This document shows, in pieces, positions 41,926 to 52,206 of a stretch of DNA of 64,000 bases. The position numbers and the translations under genes are program-made. The DNA is taken from NCBI RefSeq assembly GCF_007741495.1, contig NZ_CP036262.1, forward strand, positions 744,001 through 808,000, read 5' to 3'. Source of the stretch: Roseimaritima multifibrata. GTDB taxonomy: Bacteria > Planctomycetota > Planctomycetia > Pirellulales > Pirellulaceae. Numbering within the stretch: position 1 is the first letter of the stretch; every line of letters begins with the position of its first letter. Below the pieces are notes generated by a model, which had not been told where the DNA came from, made no database searches, and saw only the letters and a program-made list of their open reading frames with translations.

Positions 41926-43290
41926 ATGATTTTTCATCGAATAGGCGTGTCTCTAAGACGTTTTCTAACTTCTCCGCTCGCCAGCCTGTCGGCAGGTTTG
42001 CTGTTCTGGATTGGGGCCTGCGGGCTGACCGCCCAGGCGGATGACTGGCCGCAGTGGATGGGGACGCATCGCGATAATGTTTGGCGAGAAAACAACATCG
42101 TTGAATCGTTTCCCGACGATGGACCGTCGGTCGTTTGGCGAATCCCCGTTGCAGGCGGGTATGCAGGCCCAGCGGTCGCGAATGGTCGGGTCTATGTGAC
42201 GGACTACGTTACCGCGGAAGATGTGCAGACCGATAACTTCAATCGTGAAACCTATTCAGGCACCGAAAGAGTACTCTGCCTGGATGAACGCGACGGGCGA
42301 TTGATTTGGAAGCATGAATACCCGGTGACGTACGGTATTTCGTATCCCGCCGGTCCACGCTGCACGCCAACGGTCGATGGCAACAACGTCTACACGTTGG
42401 GTGCGGAGGGAGATCTGTATTGTTTCGATGCGGCGACCGGAGAGGTTCTTTGGAATCGATCTTTGCCAACGGATTACGATGCAAAAACTCCGCTATGGGG
42501 ATACGCGGCACATCCGCTGATCGATGGCCCAAGATTGATCACGTTGGCCGGAGGGAAAGGCAGTCATGTGGTGGCACTGGACAAGCAGACCGGCAAAGAA
42601 ATCTGGCGACACGGAACGACTCGCGAACCGGGGTATTCCCCGCCAACGATTATTCAGGCAGGTGGAAAACGGCAGTTAATTTTGTTGCATCCCGAGGCGA
42701 TGGAATCGGTCGTTCCCGAATCGGGGCAACCTTATTGGTCGGTTCCCTACACGGCGGATAACGGATCGATCATTATGTCTCCGGTACAGTCGGGGGATCT
42801 GTTGTATGGCGGTGGATTCAGCCGCCGTAACTTGCTGGTCCGGTTATCCAAGGATGGACTGGCTGCTGAAACGGTTTGGCAGGACGAACGTAATAAAGGA
42901 TTGTCGCCGGTGAATGTACAGCCCTTCGCCGAGGATGGCATTTTGTACGGAGCCGATCAGGATGGCACGTTCTACGGGGTGCAAATCGAAACCGGTGAGC
43001 GATTATGGAAGTCGACCGCCCCCTTGGATGGTAAACGTCCGCTAAGGACCGGCACGGCAATCATGGTGCGCAATCAAGGACGAGTTTGGATGTTCAATGA
43101 GCGGGGAGAATTGGTCATCGCGAAAATGACTCCCGCGGGCTATGAAGAAATCGATCGCGCGAAAGTGATCGAACCAAGCAATACCGCCGCGGGGCGATCC
43201 GTGGTTTGGACCGCGCCGGCTTGGGCAAACCAAAGCGTTTTCATTCGCAATGACAAAGAGTGCATCCGGGTGGATTTGAGCGCCGACTAA
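41926..43290 (+). CDS. Exported PQQ-like beta-propeller protein (BamB-like)
   Basis: 454 aa with signal peptide (F-L-T-S-P-L-A-S-L-S-A-G-L-L ... T-A-Q-A). Repeated propeller blades with the PQQ-repeat signature A-x-D-x-x-T-G-x-x-x-W: C-L-D-E-R-D-G-R-L-I-W, C-F-D-A-A-T-G-E-V-L-W, A-L-D-K-Q-T-G-K-E-I-W. W-P-Q-W-M-G-T-H-R-D-N near residue 40 is the typical planctomycete opening. Probably periplasmic or surface; enzymatic or scaffolding role unknown. Confidence 0.85.
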   Translation: MIFHRIGVSLRRFLTSPLASLSAGLLFWIGACGLTAQADDWPQWMGTHRDNVWRENNIVESFPDDGPSVVWRIPVAGGYAGPAVANGRVYVTDYVTAEDVQTDNFNRETYSGTERVLCLDERDGRLIWKHEYPVTYGISYPAGPRCTPTVDGNNVYTLGAEGDLYCFDAATGEVLWNRSLPTDYDAKTPLWGYAAHPLIDGPRLITLAGGKGSHVVALDKQTGKEIWRHGTTREPGYSPPTIIQAGGKRQLILLHPEAMESVVPESGQPYWSVPYTADNGSIIMSPVQSGDLLYGGGFSRRNLLVRLSKDGLAAETVWQDERNKGLSPVNVQPFAEDGILYGADQDGTFYGVQIETGERLWKSTAPLDGKRPLRTGTAIMVRNQGRVWMFNERGELVIAKMTPAGYEEIDRAKVIEPSNTAAGRSVVWTAPAWANQSVFIRNDKECIRVDLSAD

Positions 43291-43494
43291 ATGCGGATGT
43301 CGGATGGTTGGAAAACGTGGCGAGCATTGGTCGTTTGTGAAGCCCATCAAGCGATGGCATCGGCGGCCGCCCAGCGGATTCAATCGAGACCGCGCTTCTG
43401 AAAAAAGTGAATTCTGCAGACGGCGTTCGTCCTTCCGCGTTGCTTGAATTTCGTAACTGAATGGTGGACCGATTCTCGTTTTAAGAAAGCCAAC

Positions 43495-44874
43495 GTGGTA
43501 ATTGCTCGCAGTGAATTCGATGTCGTAGTGATCGGCGCCGGTGCGGCCGGAATGATCGCCGCAGCGCGCGCCGCGGAAGCGATGCGTTCATCGCTGGCAT
43601 CTTCTTCTTCCGGCGATGCTTCGGTGCTGTTACTGGAGAAAAATCGCAAAGCGGGTGCCAAAATCTTGATGTCGGGTGGGACCCGCTGCAATTTGACCCA
43701 TGACTGTGGAAACGCAGGAATCATGGAAGCCTTTGGGAAATCGGGACGGTTTTTGCGGCAGGCCCTCGATCAATTATCACCTCAGGCAACGGTCAAAATG
43801 TTTCATGACCTGGGGGTCGCCACCAAAATCGAATCGACCGGTAAGGTCTTTCCCAAGAATGATCGCGCGGTGGAAGTCCGCGATGCGTTGCTCCGCGACG
43901 TACACGCTCAAGGCGTGCAGGTTCGGTTGGGGGCGGGCGTCCAAGGCCTCCAGCGTCAAGAAGGCTGCTGGGAAGTGCAAACGGATTCGGGAACCGTGTC
44001 TGCAAACAAAGTCATCGTAACGGCTGGTGGTCGCAGTTGGCCAGGCTGTGGGACGACTGGTGATGCTTACGAGTGGTTGTCGCAATTGGGGCATTCGATT
44101 GAACAGACTCGGCCCGCTTTGGTTCCGCTGACCGGTGGGGCCGATTGGTCCCGCGAGTTGAGCGGGCTAACATTGCCTGAAATCGGTTTGGAAGTCTGGG
44201 CGAGTGCGAAACCGCATTCATCGACCGGTAATGGCGGCCGACGTAGCGGGAAAAGGAAAAAGCCCTTGATTCGACGTGAAGGAGGATTCTTGTTCACGCA
44301 TCGCGGTTTTTCGGGACCGGCTGTTATGGATGTGAGCCGTTATTTGACGACACCCGATGGGGTAACCGATGACCGACTGGTCATCGATTTGTTACCAGCG
44401 ATGTCGACCGCTGCGGTCGAAGACTGGATCGCGGATATCAAACGCAAAGGGGGCGGTCAGACGCTTGCCAATGCATTGACCAAGCTCCTCCCCAGTCGGT
44501 TGGCTAGTGCGATTGCTCAGCTGGCCATTCAGGGAACCGATGTTCCGCGAGCGGGTGCGGCGGATCAGGTTTTCCCGCTTGCCGAATTGAAACGAGAAGT
44601 TTGGTTAAGGCTATCAGGGTTCTTGAAGCAGCACGAATTGCCGGTCCACGGTTCACGAGGATTCGAAAAAGCGGAAGTGACAGCCGGCGGGGTGCGGTTG
44701 TCCGAAGTCGATCCGCGGAGCATGCAAAGCCGTCTGGTGGATGGTTTATATATTGCTGGAGAAGTGCTTGATCTAGATGGATGGATTGGCGGGTATAACT
44801 TTCAGTCCGCGTTTAGTACTGGGGCTATGGCAGGTTTAGCGGCTGCGGAGTCGATTCGGAATGGAGAACATTGA
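43495..44874 (+). CDS. FAD-dependent oxidoreductase, HI0933/BaiN family
   Basis: 459 aa from the GTG at 43495; a TTG at 43444 would add 17 residues. FAD motif V-V-V-I-G-A-G-A-A-G-M-I-A-A, then G-T-R-C-N-L-T-H, G-G-R-S-W-P-G-C-G-T-T-G-D, and the end G-E-V-L-D-L-D-G-W-I-G-G-Y-N-F-Q-S-A-F. This full pattern defines the YhiN/HI0933 family, thought to reduce an unsaturated substrate. Its stop overlaps the start of the cyclase gene by one base. Confidence 0.87.
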   Translation: MVIARSEFDVVVIGAGAAGMIAAARAAEAMRSSLASSSSGDASVLLLEKNRKAGAKILMSGGTRCNLTHDCGNAGIMEAFGKSGRFLRQALDQLSPQATVKMFHDLGVATKIESTGKVFPKNDRAVEVRDALLRDVHAQGVQVRLGAGVQGLQRQEGCWEVQTDSGTVSANKVIVTAGGRSWPGCGTTGDAYEWLSQLGHSIEQTRPALVPLTGGADWSRELSGLTLPEIGLEVWASAKPHSSTGNGGRRSGKRKKPLIRREGGFLFTHRGFSGPAVMDVSRYLTTPDGVTDDRLVIDLLPAMSTAAVEDWIADIKRKGGGQTLANALTKLLPSRLASAIAQLAIQGTDVPRAGAADQVFPLAELKREVWLRLSGFLKQHELPVHGSRGFEKAEVTAGGVRLSEVDPRSMQSRLVDGLYIAGEVLDLDGWIGGYNFQSAFSTGAMAGLAAAESIRNGEH

Positions 44875-46706
44875 TGTTGGAATTGATCGCTCAAGGACCT
44901 CGCAGCAGTGATCGCTGGAGGCGTGGATTTCCCACCCCAAAAGACGGGAGCGGGTTGCCTGCAGCGGTAACCTTGGGACGTGTTGAAGGGACATGGAAAA
45001 CCGATTGGGACGATCGTATTTCGCGTCAGCATGCGGTTCTTGCGGTGCAAGCGGATGGCATGGTCAATGTTCAGAAGTTGCCGACCGCCCAGAATCCCAT
45101 CTTTTTTCGCGGTCAAGAACAGGATCGGTTTGCACTCTCTGCGGGCGAGCATTTTGTCATTGGGCGAACCACGTTCACGCTTGCTCGTCGCACGGCGGCC
45201 CGACCAGCGGCCGGACCGCTGGAAGTCACCGAGCATGCTTTTGATCGAGAAGCCCTTCGTCGTCAACGATTTCGGGACGCGCCTAAACGAATCGATATGC
45301 TCAGTCGCTTGCCCGATCTAATTTCGGGCAGCAATTCCGATTCGGAATTGTTTGTGCGCGTGGTGGGGATGATGCTGCAAGCGACTCCGGGCGCCACCAT
45401 GGTAGCAATCGTCTGCGTGGATGAAGATCTTGAGGGCGAATCGGACCAGGCCGACGTTCAGGTTCTTCATTACGATAGCCGATCAACGGTTGATCAGGCT
45501 CCAAATCCTAGTGCTCGCTTAGCCCGCTCCGCCGTCCAACGCGGTGAGAGTATTCTTCATCTGTGGGGCGGAGCCGGTCGGAGGGAAGGTCAGGCGGGCG
45601 CTTACACCGCTAGTGAGGATGTCGACTGGGCGTACTGTGTGCCGATTCTGGCAGAATCGTGCCGGGGTTGGGCGTTGTATGTAACCGGGCAGTTGGACGT
45701 GACCGGAGGGACATTCCTCGAGCAGTCTTTGATGGCGGCCCCTTTAGACCTGCAAGATGATGTGAAATTCACCGAATTGGTCGCTACCACGATGGGGAAC
45801 CTTCGTCAGGTCCGCTCGCTGCAACGTCGGCAGGCGGGGTTGCGACGATTTTTTGCTCCTGTCGTGATGGAGGCACTGGCAACACGGGATGCCGACCAGG
45901 TGCTGGAGCCGCGGGAAGCCGATGTTTCCGTTCTGTTTTGTGACCTGCGGGGATTTTCGCGTCGAAGCGAGGAAGCTTCGGACCATCTACTGGATTTATT
46001 GAATCGAGTGAGCGAAGCGTTGGGCGTGATGACGCGTCACATTTTGGATCGTGATGGGGTTGTCGGCGATTTCCATGGGGATGCGGCGATGGGGTTTTGG
46101 GGCTGGCCGCTTGATCAGGTCGATGCACCGGGGCGAGCCTGTCGTGCGGCGATCGCGATTTCGGAAGAATTCCTTGCGGCCGCTACCGGTGCAAATCGCC
46201 CGATGAGTGGTTTTCGGTGTGGTATTGGAATCGCCACCGGGCGAGCCGTGGCGGGACGTATCGGAACCATCGACCAAGTGAAAGTAACAGCGTTTGGTCC
46301 TGTCGTGAATCTGGCCAGTCGTCTGGAAGGGATGACCCGACCGTTAGCGGCAGAAATCCTGATCGATGAAGCGACGGCCGACTTCGTACGCAATTCGGTT
46401 CCGTCTAGTTTGGCGCGGGTCCGCAGGCTGGTGCGTGTCCGTCCGGCAGGATTTAGTGGAGCGATTGACGTCTGCCAATTGTTGCCCCCCGAAGGTCCGC
46501 AGTCGCCACTTGCAAACCGAGATCTATTGCAATATGAATCCGCTCTTGATGCACTCATTTTGGGACGTTGGGACGAGGCTTTTGCGGCTTTGCATGAAGT
46601 GCCGGCTGAGGATCGAGCCAAGGATTTTTTGACCGCGACGATCGCACGCCACGGGCGAGTCGCCCCCACCGGTTGGGACGGCGTGATCGATCTGCCAAAA
46701 GGATAA
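44874..46706 (+). CDS. Adenylate/guanylate cyclase with FHA and GAF-like domains
   Basis: 610 aa from the ATG at 44874. Residues 35-105 resemble an FHA domain (T-L-G-R-V-E, D-D-R-I-S-R-Q-H-A-V). The middle ~200 residues are GAF-like. The class III cyclase follows: V-L-F-C-D-L-R-G-F-S-R-R, G-V-V-G-D-F-H-G-D-A-A-M-G-F-W-G, A-F-G-P-V-V-N-L-A-S-R-L-E-G-M. The metal-binding Asp residues are both present. It should make a cyclic nucleotide in response to a phospho-peptide or small molecule; which nucleotide cannot be read by eye. Confidence 0.88.
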   Translation: MLELIAQGPRSSDRWRRGFPTPKDGSGLPAAVTLGRVEGTWKTDWDDRISRQHAVLAVQADGMVNVQKLPTAQNPIFFRGQEQDRFALSAGEHFVIGRTTFTLARRTAARPAAGPLEVTEHAFDREALRRQRFRDAPKRIDMLSRLPDLISGSNSDSELFVRVVGMMLQATPGATMVAIVCVDEDLEGESDQADVQVLHYDSRSTVDQAPNPSARLARSAVQRGESILHLWGGAGRREGQAGAYTASEDVDWAYCVPILAESCRGWALYVTGQLDVTGGTFLEQSLMAAPLDLQDDVKFTELVATTMGNLRQVRSLQRRQAGLRRFFAPVVMEALATRDADQVLEPREADVSVLFCDLRGFSRRSEEASDHLLDLLNRVSEALGVMTRHILDRDGVVGDFHGDAAMGFWGWPLDQVDAPGRACRAAIAISEEFLAAATGANRPMSGFRCGIGIATGRAVAGRIGTIDQVKVTAFGPVVNLASRLEGMTRPLAAEILIDEATADFVRNSVPSSLARVRRLVRVRPAGFSGAIDVCQLLPPEGPQSPLANRDLLQYESALDALILGRWDEAFAALHEVPAEDRAKDFLTATIARHGRVAPTGWDGVIDLPKG

Positions 46707-46711
46707 TCAGG

Positions 46712-47704
46712 ATGAAAGTATTGGTAACAGGATGCGGGGGGTTTTTGGGCTCCAATATTGTCCAGCAACTGCTTCGCCGCGGCGATCAGGTCAAAGGGCT
46801 TGGGCGAAGTGACTACCCCGAATTACAACGCGCTGGAGTCGATCTGGTGCAGGGCGATGTGCGCAACGCCGCGATCGTTCAACAGGCTTGCCAGGGGGTC
46901 GATGCGGTCATCCATACCGCTGCAAAAGCCGGGATTTGGGGGCCGTGGAAAACCTATCACGAAATCAACACGGTCGGAACCGAAAACGTGATTGCGGGCT
47001 GCCGGAAAGCCGGGGTTAAAGTGTTGGTGTATACCAGCAGCCCAAGCGTAACGTTTGACGGCGAAGATCAAACAGACGTCGATGAATCGGTTCCCTACCC
47101 CCAGCATTGGTTGTGCGCTTATCCACAGACCAAAGCATTGGGTGAGCAGGCCGTTTTGGCGGCTCATCAGCCTGGTGATCTGCACACCGCGGCTCTTCGT
47201 CCCCATTTGATTTGGGGTTTAGGGGATCCGCATCTGTTCCCGCGGTTGGTGGCACGCGCCAAAAGCGGGCGTTTGCGGATCGTTGGAGATGGCAACAATA
47301 TGATCGATACGGTGCATGTGACCAACGCTGCGGCCGCTCATTTAAATGCACTGGATCAATTGACGCAGTGGGATGATCCCGACGCGGGAGGCAAGGCGTT
47401 TTTTATCACTCAAGGAAAACCGGTCAATTGTTGGGAGTGGATCGCTAAGGTTTTAGAGGTTCATGGCGTGACGCCGCCGACAAAGCGGATCGGTTTCGAA
47501 TCCGCTTGGAAAGCGGGCGCCGCTTTTGAGAAATTCTACAAATTGTTTCGGATAAAGTCCGAGCCGCCGATGACGCGATTTGTCGCCGCACAGTTGGCGA
47601 AGGATCACAGTTTTGATATCTCGGCAGCTCGTAAATTGCTCCGTTATCAGCCGACCGTTAGCGACGAAGAAGGGCTGTTGGAAATCGCAAAAAGTTTGGC
47701 TTAG
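46712..47704 (+). CDS. NAD-dependent epimerase / 3-beta-HSD-type dehydrogenase
   Basis: 330 aa. The ATG at 46712 gives M-K-V-L-V-T-G-C-G-G-F-L-G-S, the Rossmann loop. Catalytic Y-P-Q-T-K-A-L-G-E (YxxxK) lies at ~145. The overall layout (I-H-T-A-A-K-A-G-I-W-G-P-W, R-P-H-L-I-W-G-L-G-D) resembles OleD-type ketoreductases of long-chain olefin synthesis, but no oleA/B/C neighbours are present. A role in sterol-like or fatty-chain reduction is possible. Confidence 0.85.
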   Translation: MKVLVTGCGGFLGSNIVQQLLRRGDQVKGLGRSDYPELQRAGVDLVQGDVRNAAIVQQACQGVDAVIHTAAKAGIWGPWKTYHEINTVGTENVIAGCRKAGVKVLVYTSSPSVTFDGEDQTDVDESVPYPQHWLCAYPQTKALGEQAVLAAHQPGDLHTAALRPHLIWGLGDPHLFPRLVARAKSGRLRIVGDGNNMIDTVHVTNAAAAHLNALDQLTQWDDPDAGGKAFFITQGKPVNCWEWIAKVLEVHGVTPPTKRIGFESAWKAGAAFEKFYKLFRIKSEPPMTRFVAAQLAKDHSFDISAARKLLRYQPTVSDEEGLLEIAKSLA

Positions 47705-47736
47705 ATCGGTTGCAAATGGGGTCCTTTCAGCGGGCA

Positions 47737-48153
47737 TCAAAGGAAGTAGTGGTAGATTCCTTTGCTGGCCCACCAAACGATGCTGGTCACGGTTAGCCCA
47801 CCAAAGACGAACAGTTCAGGAATGATTGTGCTGGTTGGTGGTCTTCCGATCTGAATCCGAATGCCTTGATAGATTCGGAGCGGAATCAGCAGCAGTAGGA
47901 ATGCGAAGGCCAGGGTTCCGGCGGGATGCATTGTCAACGCTTCCTGCCAGCGACCGTGTGCGGCCAGGATGAAACTGCGGGTCAAGCCACAGCCCGGGCA
48001 ATCGATTCCGAAATTGCGTTGCATGCCACAGGTTTCCGGAAGAGCCGTCTGCAGCCAAGGGAGACGAACAATCGCTGGCGGTTCGTATTGCAGGAGGGCT
48101 GCGGCTAGGACGATCATCGTCAATCCGACCAGCCATGCAATGACGGTGCTCAT
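47737..48153 (-). CDS. DUF2752 membrane protein
   Basis: 138 aa from the ATG at 48153; the start at 48177 overlaps the gene before. Three membrane segments; the motif C-G-M-Q-R-N-F-G-I-D-C-P-G-C-G-L-T-R-S (C-P-x-C-G-x-T-R) defines DUF2752. Function unknown. Same strand as the TPR gene and 23 bases after it. Confidence 0.85.
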   Translation of the reverse strand: MSTVIAWLVGLTMIVLAAALLQYEPPAIVRLPWLQTALPETCGMQRNFGIDCPGCGLTRSFILAAHGRWQEALTMHPAGTLAFAFLLLLIPLRIYQGIRIQIGRPPTSTIIPELFVFGGLTVTSIVWWASKGIYHYFL

Positions 48154-48176
48154 TGCGATTGGATTCGCCGCTCGCA

Positions 48177-50063
48177 CTATTCTGGATTCGTTTCGTTAGC
48201 GGCTTGAGCAGCCTTAAATTCGATCAGTTGGCTGATAAGGTCGGGATCGCCCAGCCCCAGAGCGACGGCCTTGGTCTGCACAGCAATCGCTTCTTTCAGT
48301 TCACCGACCGCAAAATGACAGCGAGCCAGTGTGTCCAAGTACATCGCACGGTCCGGTTGAAGTTCTAAAGATCGGAGGCTGTATCGTAACGCTTGTCGTT
48401 TATCGCCTGCGGTGTTGGCAACCAGCCATGCATACTGGTTTAACGCCGATGCCAAGTTTTCGCTGCTGGCAGCGTCGTTGTCTCTACGATGGTTATGTTC
48501 GCGGGACGCAACAAATTGTTCGTATGTTCGAGTCATTTTTTCGAGCTCGCGATTCACTTCCTTTTGCCACTCTTCGTCCCCCTGCAAGCGAAACATGGCG
48601 ATGACGATATCCGCATTCAGTTTCGACGAAAGCAGTGCTTTGCGGTATAAAGCCTGAGCTTCCTCTATCTTCTTTTCCTGGGTTGCCAGTTTTCCCTTTA
48701 GGAAATCGATCCGGCTATCTAACGCGGTTGGCCAGATTTCGACGCCTCGTAATTGCCGTTCGTATTCTTGGTCCTTCCGTAGACGTTCTTGAATGGGCAG
48801 CAGAGCATCGATCGCGGCTTTGTACTGCCCTAGTCCTTGGTGCATCCTGGACAGGTCATCCCGCGTCGTCGCCGAAACGATGATTTCGATGTTCAGTCTA
48901 TCAACGATGTGTTGGTATTCACGAATCGCCCATGGGAACTGTTGACGTGCTGCCAGCCAAATCGCGATCTCACGGTGGCGAAACGCGAGGTTTTCCTTAT
49001 CGTCCTGCGTCATCTTTTCAGATTCGATAGAATCCTTCAGTGGCAGAGGAGCAAGTTTCACAGCCCGTGCCGCGATGGCTTCTGCTTGGGAATCGTTTCC
49101 TCCGTTTTGATAGGCTTCCGCGGTTGCGTACAGCAACAGTGGTTCCTTCTCAAAGGGGACGGGCTTCTGTTGTTGCATCTGTTTCACGACTTCAAAGAAG
49201 CGATGGTCCAGGGCCCAGGTGACCGCATCGATCAAAGCGGTGCGGCCAGGTGGAATCAGGTCAAGCGATTGCAACGCTAAGCGGTTTGCTGTTTCGGTAT
49301 TGCCAGCAAGAAGAGCCCGCTGGGCACAGGTTCGGATCAGTTCTAGAACCGCATCGTTATCGGTCTGCAGGTCACGGCGCCCGTCGGCGAGGGTTCGTTC
49401 ACTTTCGATCAGCTGTTGCCATCGCTCCGCGTCATAGACGCCACGTCGCAGATCATCCGCGTAGGCTCGGAGCCATACCGACGGTGACCGTTGGTTGGCC
49501 CCTAAGATAGAGAGGATTGTGTTGGCAGCTTGGTTTCGATCGGATTCGCTGGCGTCTTCTTCCTGTTGCATCACCAACAGAGCGGCTTCGCGGCTGATCC
49601 GTTGATTGGATTCGAAACGAACAAATCGACAGAGAGCGGCCAAGCCCGCTCGATTGGGAATCTGAGCCACGCGTGTCAGCATGGTCTTCTGTTCGGCCTC
49701 GTTCTGAATGTTCCCGTAATCGGCCAGGATTTCGCGAACTTCAAGAGAATCCGAATCGGACGCCCAGCTCACTTGCAGGCTACTGACCAAGTGGCGTGCC
49801 GCGATAACGACTTCGCTGTCTTCATGGGCGCTCGCTTCGTGGAGCAGATCAAAAGCCATCAAGCCCATCCGGCGGAGCTCCGTTTCGGCTCGAGCACGTG
49901 CCGCGTAACTTTCGTCTCCCAGACGCTCGATCCATTGCCGGATTTCGTTTTGTTGGTCGGTTTCTGCCTGGACCGCCTCGGCGGAGGGCGAAAGATCTTG
50001 ACCCATCCCAGGGCCGATGGCGACCAGAAGTAGGGCTACAGGCAATCCGAAACGTGATAACAT
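48177..50063 (-). CDS. Exported TPR-repeat protein
   Basis: 628 aa with signal peptide (L-L-L-V-A-I-G-P-G-M-G-Q). The N-terminal third has HEAT-like helices with an R-L-G-D-E-S-Y-A-A-R-A-x-A-E-x-E-L motif common in planctomycete proteins; the rest is built of TPR-like helical pairs, ending with A-L-R-Y-S-L-R-S-L-E-L-Q-P-D. A periplasmic protein-interaction scaffold; partner unknown. Confidence 0.82.
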   Translation of the reverse strand: MLSRFGLPVALLLVAIGPGMGQDLSPSAEAVQAETDQQNEIRQWIERLGDESYAARARAETELRRMGLMAFDLLHEASAHEDSEVVIAARHLVSSLQVSWASDSDSLEVREILADYGNIQNEAEQKTMLTRVAQIPNRAGLAALCRFVRFESNQRISREAALLVMQQEEDASESDRNQAANTILSILGANQRSPSVWLRAYADDLRRGVYDAERWQQLIESERTLADGRRDLQTDNDAVLELIRTCAQRALLAGNTETANRLALQSLDLIPPGRTALIDAVTWALDHRFFEVVKQMQQQKPVPFEKEPLLLYATAEAYQNGGNDSQAEAIAARAVKLAPLPLKDSIESEKMTQDDKENLAFRHREIAIWLAARQQFPWAIREYQHIVDRLNIEIIVSATTRDDLSRMHQGLGQYKAAIDALLPIQERLRKDQEYERQLRGVEIWPTALDSRIDFLKGKLATQEKKIEEAQALYRKALLSSKLNADIVIAMFRLQGDEEWQKEVNRELEKMTRTYEQFVASREHNHRRDNDAASSENLASALNQYAWLVANTAGDKRQALRYSLRSLELQPDRAMYLDTLARCHFAVGELKEAIAVQTKAVALGLGDPDLISQLIEFKAAQAANETNPE

Positions 50064-50238
50064 CTTTTGTTTAAGCCTGGCTCACGAGCATAGAGGGTCC
50101 GAAGTGCCGCGCTATCCATCCGATTGAAAGCACCGGTCGCTTCGGGCATTCATCAGTATATCGTAAACCGGCATGTTGGCTGAAGTAAACTGACCTGTGT
50201 CGTCTGAATCCCCCTCCGTTTTCTACGTCTGGCATTCT

Positions 50239-52101
50239 ATGTTCCCAAGAATTCGAATCTCTGACTTGTTTTACCAACTTTCGAAGCCGCGCCGGCTATC
50301 GTCTGGGCAGGCGAGTCTTCTTCTGGGGGGCCTGGTTTTGGGGGCTGCCGTCGGTTTTTTTCCAGCCGTCGGTGAAGGTGCGGAGCCAGCAAATTCCCCA
50401 AATCCCCGAAGGGATGTGGCTGCGCTGCAGGATTTGTTGGACGAAGTTTGGGACGCCGAACTGGTTGCCGATCCGTTGCTGGCGACGGATGCGGCGGATC
50501 CACGCGGTCAGGATCATCTGGCCGATGATAGCGTGGAAGCGATTTCGGAGCGTACGACGCAGCGGGCCGAATTTCTGAAACGCTTGGATGGGTTGGACGC
50601 TCAGGCCTTGCCTGGACCGCAGAAGATCGAGCTGGAGATCTTAAAACGGAGGTTGCAAGGGCAGCTGGACCAAGTCCGGTTTTCGGCCCATTTGATTCCG
50701 ATTACCAACCGTGAAGGGTTCCACATTACCTTTCCCGAACTTCCTCGAATCATGCAGCCAAAATCCAAGTTGGATTTTGAAAACTATAATTCACGGCTTG
50801 CGGATTTTCGACGTTACGCGGAGCAACAGGTAGCGCTTCTGCGATTGGGGCTTGAGCGGGGCGTTACACTTCCAGCGGTCGTGCTTCGCGAGGTAGACGA
50901 TCAGATTTCGCCTCATGTTGTGGACGATCCCGCAGAGTCATTGTTGTACCAGCCCTACAAAGATCCGCGACCTGCCGGAATGAGCGAAACCGAGTGGGAC
51001 ACGCTTGCCGCACAGGCAATCGATGCGATCGAAACGAGCGTGGTTCCAGCCTATCGCGATTTTCAAAAATTCATGCGGGAGGATTATGTGCCCGGCTGTC
51101 GAGGGTCGATTGCGGCTCGGGCACTCCCCGAAGGGCAGGCCTATTACGCCAATCGAGTTCGCTGGTTCACCACGATCGATGTCTCGGCAGACGAAGTCCA
51201 TCAGATCGGGTTGCAGGAGGTCGCTAGGATCCGCGCCGAAATGGAAAGCGTTCGTGAATCGGTTTCGTTTGAAGGCGATTTGGATGCGTTCCTAACCTTT
51301 CTGCGAACCGATCCACAATTCTACGCAAAGACGCCTGGAGAGCTCCTGCGGGAGGTCGCTTACATCCTGAAAAAAGCGGACGGAAAGCTGCCCGAATTTT
51401 TCGGAAAACTGCCTCGGACTCCGTATGGGATTCGCGAAGTCCCCTCGTATGTGGCGCCGCAGACGACCAGTGCCTACTATTGGCCTTCGTCGGCAGACGG
51501 GAAGCGAGCTGGGTTTTACTACATCAATACCTACAACCTTTCCGCTCGGCCGCTGTATCAGTTGGAATCGCTTTCGATGCACGAAGCGGTTCCCGGGCAT
51601 CATCTTCAACTCGCTTTGCAGACGGAGATGCAGGACCTGCATCCGATCCGCCGTTACAGTGACTTCACCGCTTTCATCGAAGGGTGGGCGCTCTACTGTG
51701 AATGGTTGGGGAAAGAGATGGGATTTTACACCGACCCTTATCAAGAATTTGGACGGCTGAGTATGGAAGCTTGGCGGGCGTGTCGATTGGTTGTCGACAC
51801 GGGGATTCATCACAAAGGTTGGACCCGGAAGCAAGCGATCGATTTCATGACGGAGAATACCGCACTCAGTCGACATAACATCGTGGCGGAAGTCGACCGT
51901 TACATCGCTTGGCCAGGCCAGGCGCTGGGGTACAAAATGGGGGAATTAAAAATCCGTGAATTGAGAGCCAAAGCGGAGCAGGCACTGGGGGACGATTTTC
52001 AGATTCGTGATTTTCATGATCAAGTTCTCGCCGTTGGTTCCATCCCGCTGCCAGTTTTAGAGCAGCGAATCGATGCCTGGATCGCCGCACAAAAGCAGTA
52101 G
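50239..52101 (+). CDS. DUF885 exported metallopeptidase-like protein
   Basis: 620 aa from the ATG at 50239, with a signal sequence (S-L-L-L-G-G-L-V-L-G-A-A-V-G-F). The motif S-M-H-E-A-V-P-G-H-H-L-Q carries HExxxH residues that bind metal in DUF885, and E-G-W-A-L-Y-C-E-W-L-G follows. The family contains proteins annotated as carboxypeptidase-like; substrate unknown. Full length. Confidence 0.87.
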   Translation: MFPRIRISDLFYQLSKPRRLSSGQASLLLGGLVLGAAVGFFPAVGEGAEPANSPNPRRDVAALQDLLDEVWDAELVADPLLATDAADPRGQDHLADDSVEAISERTTQRAEFLKRLDGLDAQALPGPQKIELEILKRRLQGQLDQVRFSAHLIPITNREGFHITFPELPRIMQPKSKLDFENYNSRLADFRRYAEQQVALLRLGLERGVTLPAVVLREVDDQISPHVVDDPAESLLYQPYKDPRPAGMSETEWDTLAAQAIDAIETSVVPAYRDFQKFMREDYVPGCRGSIAARALPEGQAYYANRVRWFTTIDVSADEVHQIGLQEVARIRAEMESVRESVSFEGDLDAFLTFLRTDPQFYAKTPGELLREVAYILKKADGKLPEFFGKLPRTPYGIREVPSYVAPQTTSAYYWPSSADGKRAGFYYINTYNLSARPLYQLESLSMHEAVPGHHLQLALQTEMQDLHPIRRYSDFTAFIEGWALYCEWLGKEMGFYTDPYQEFGRLSMEAWRACRLVVDTGIHHKGWTRKQAIDFMTENTALSRHNIVAEVDRYIAWPGQALGYKMGELKIRELRAKAEQALGDDFQIRDFHDQVLAVGSIPLPVLEQRIDAWIAAQKQ

Positions 52102-52206
52102 CGACCCTCCGTTACAATGGACGCCGGCGATCTGCGTGGATGCCGCCCATTCACTTTGCCTGAGTACCCGTTTCGCGACCCCTTTGATAATAAGCTTGAA
52201 ATAATC

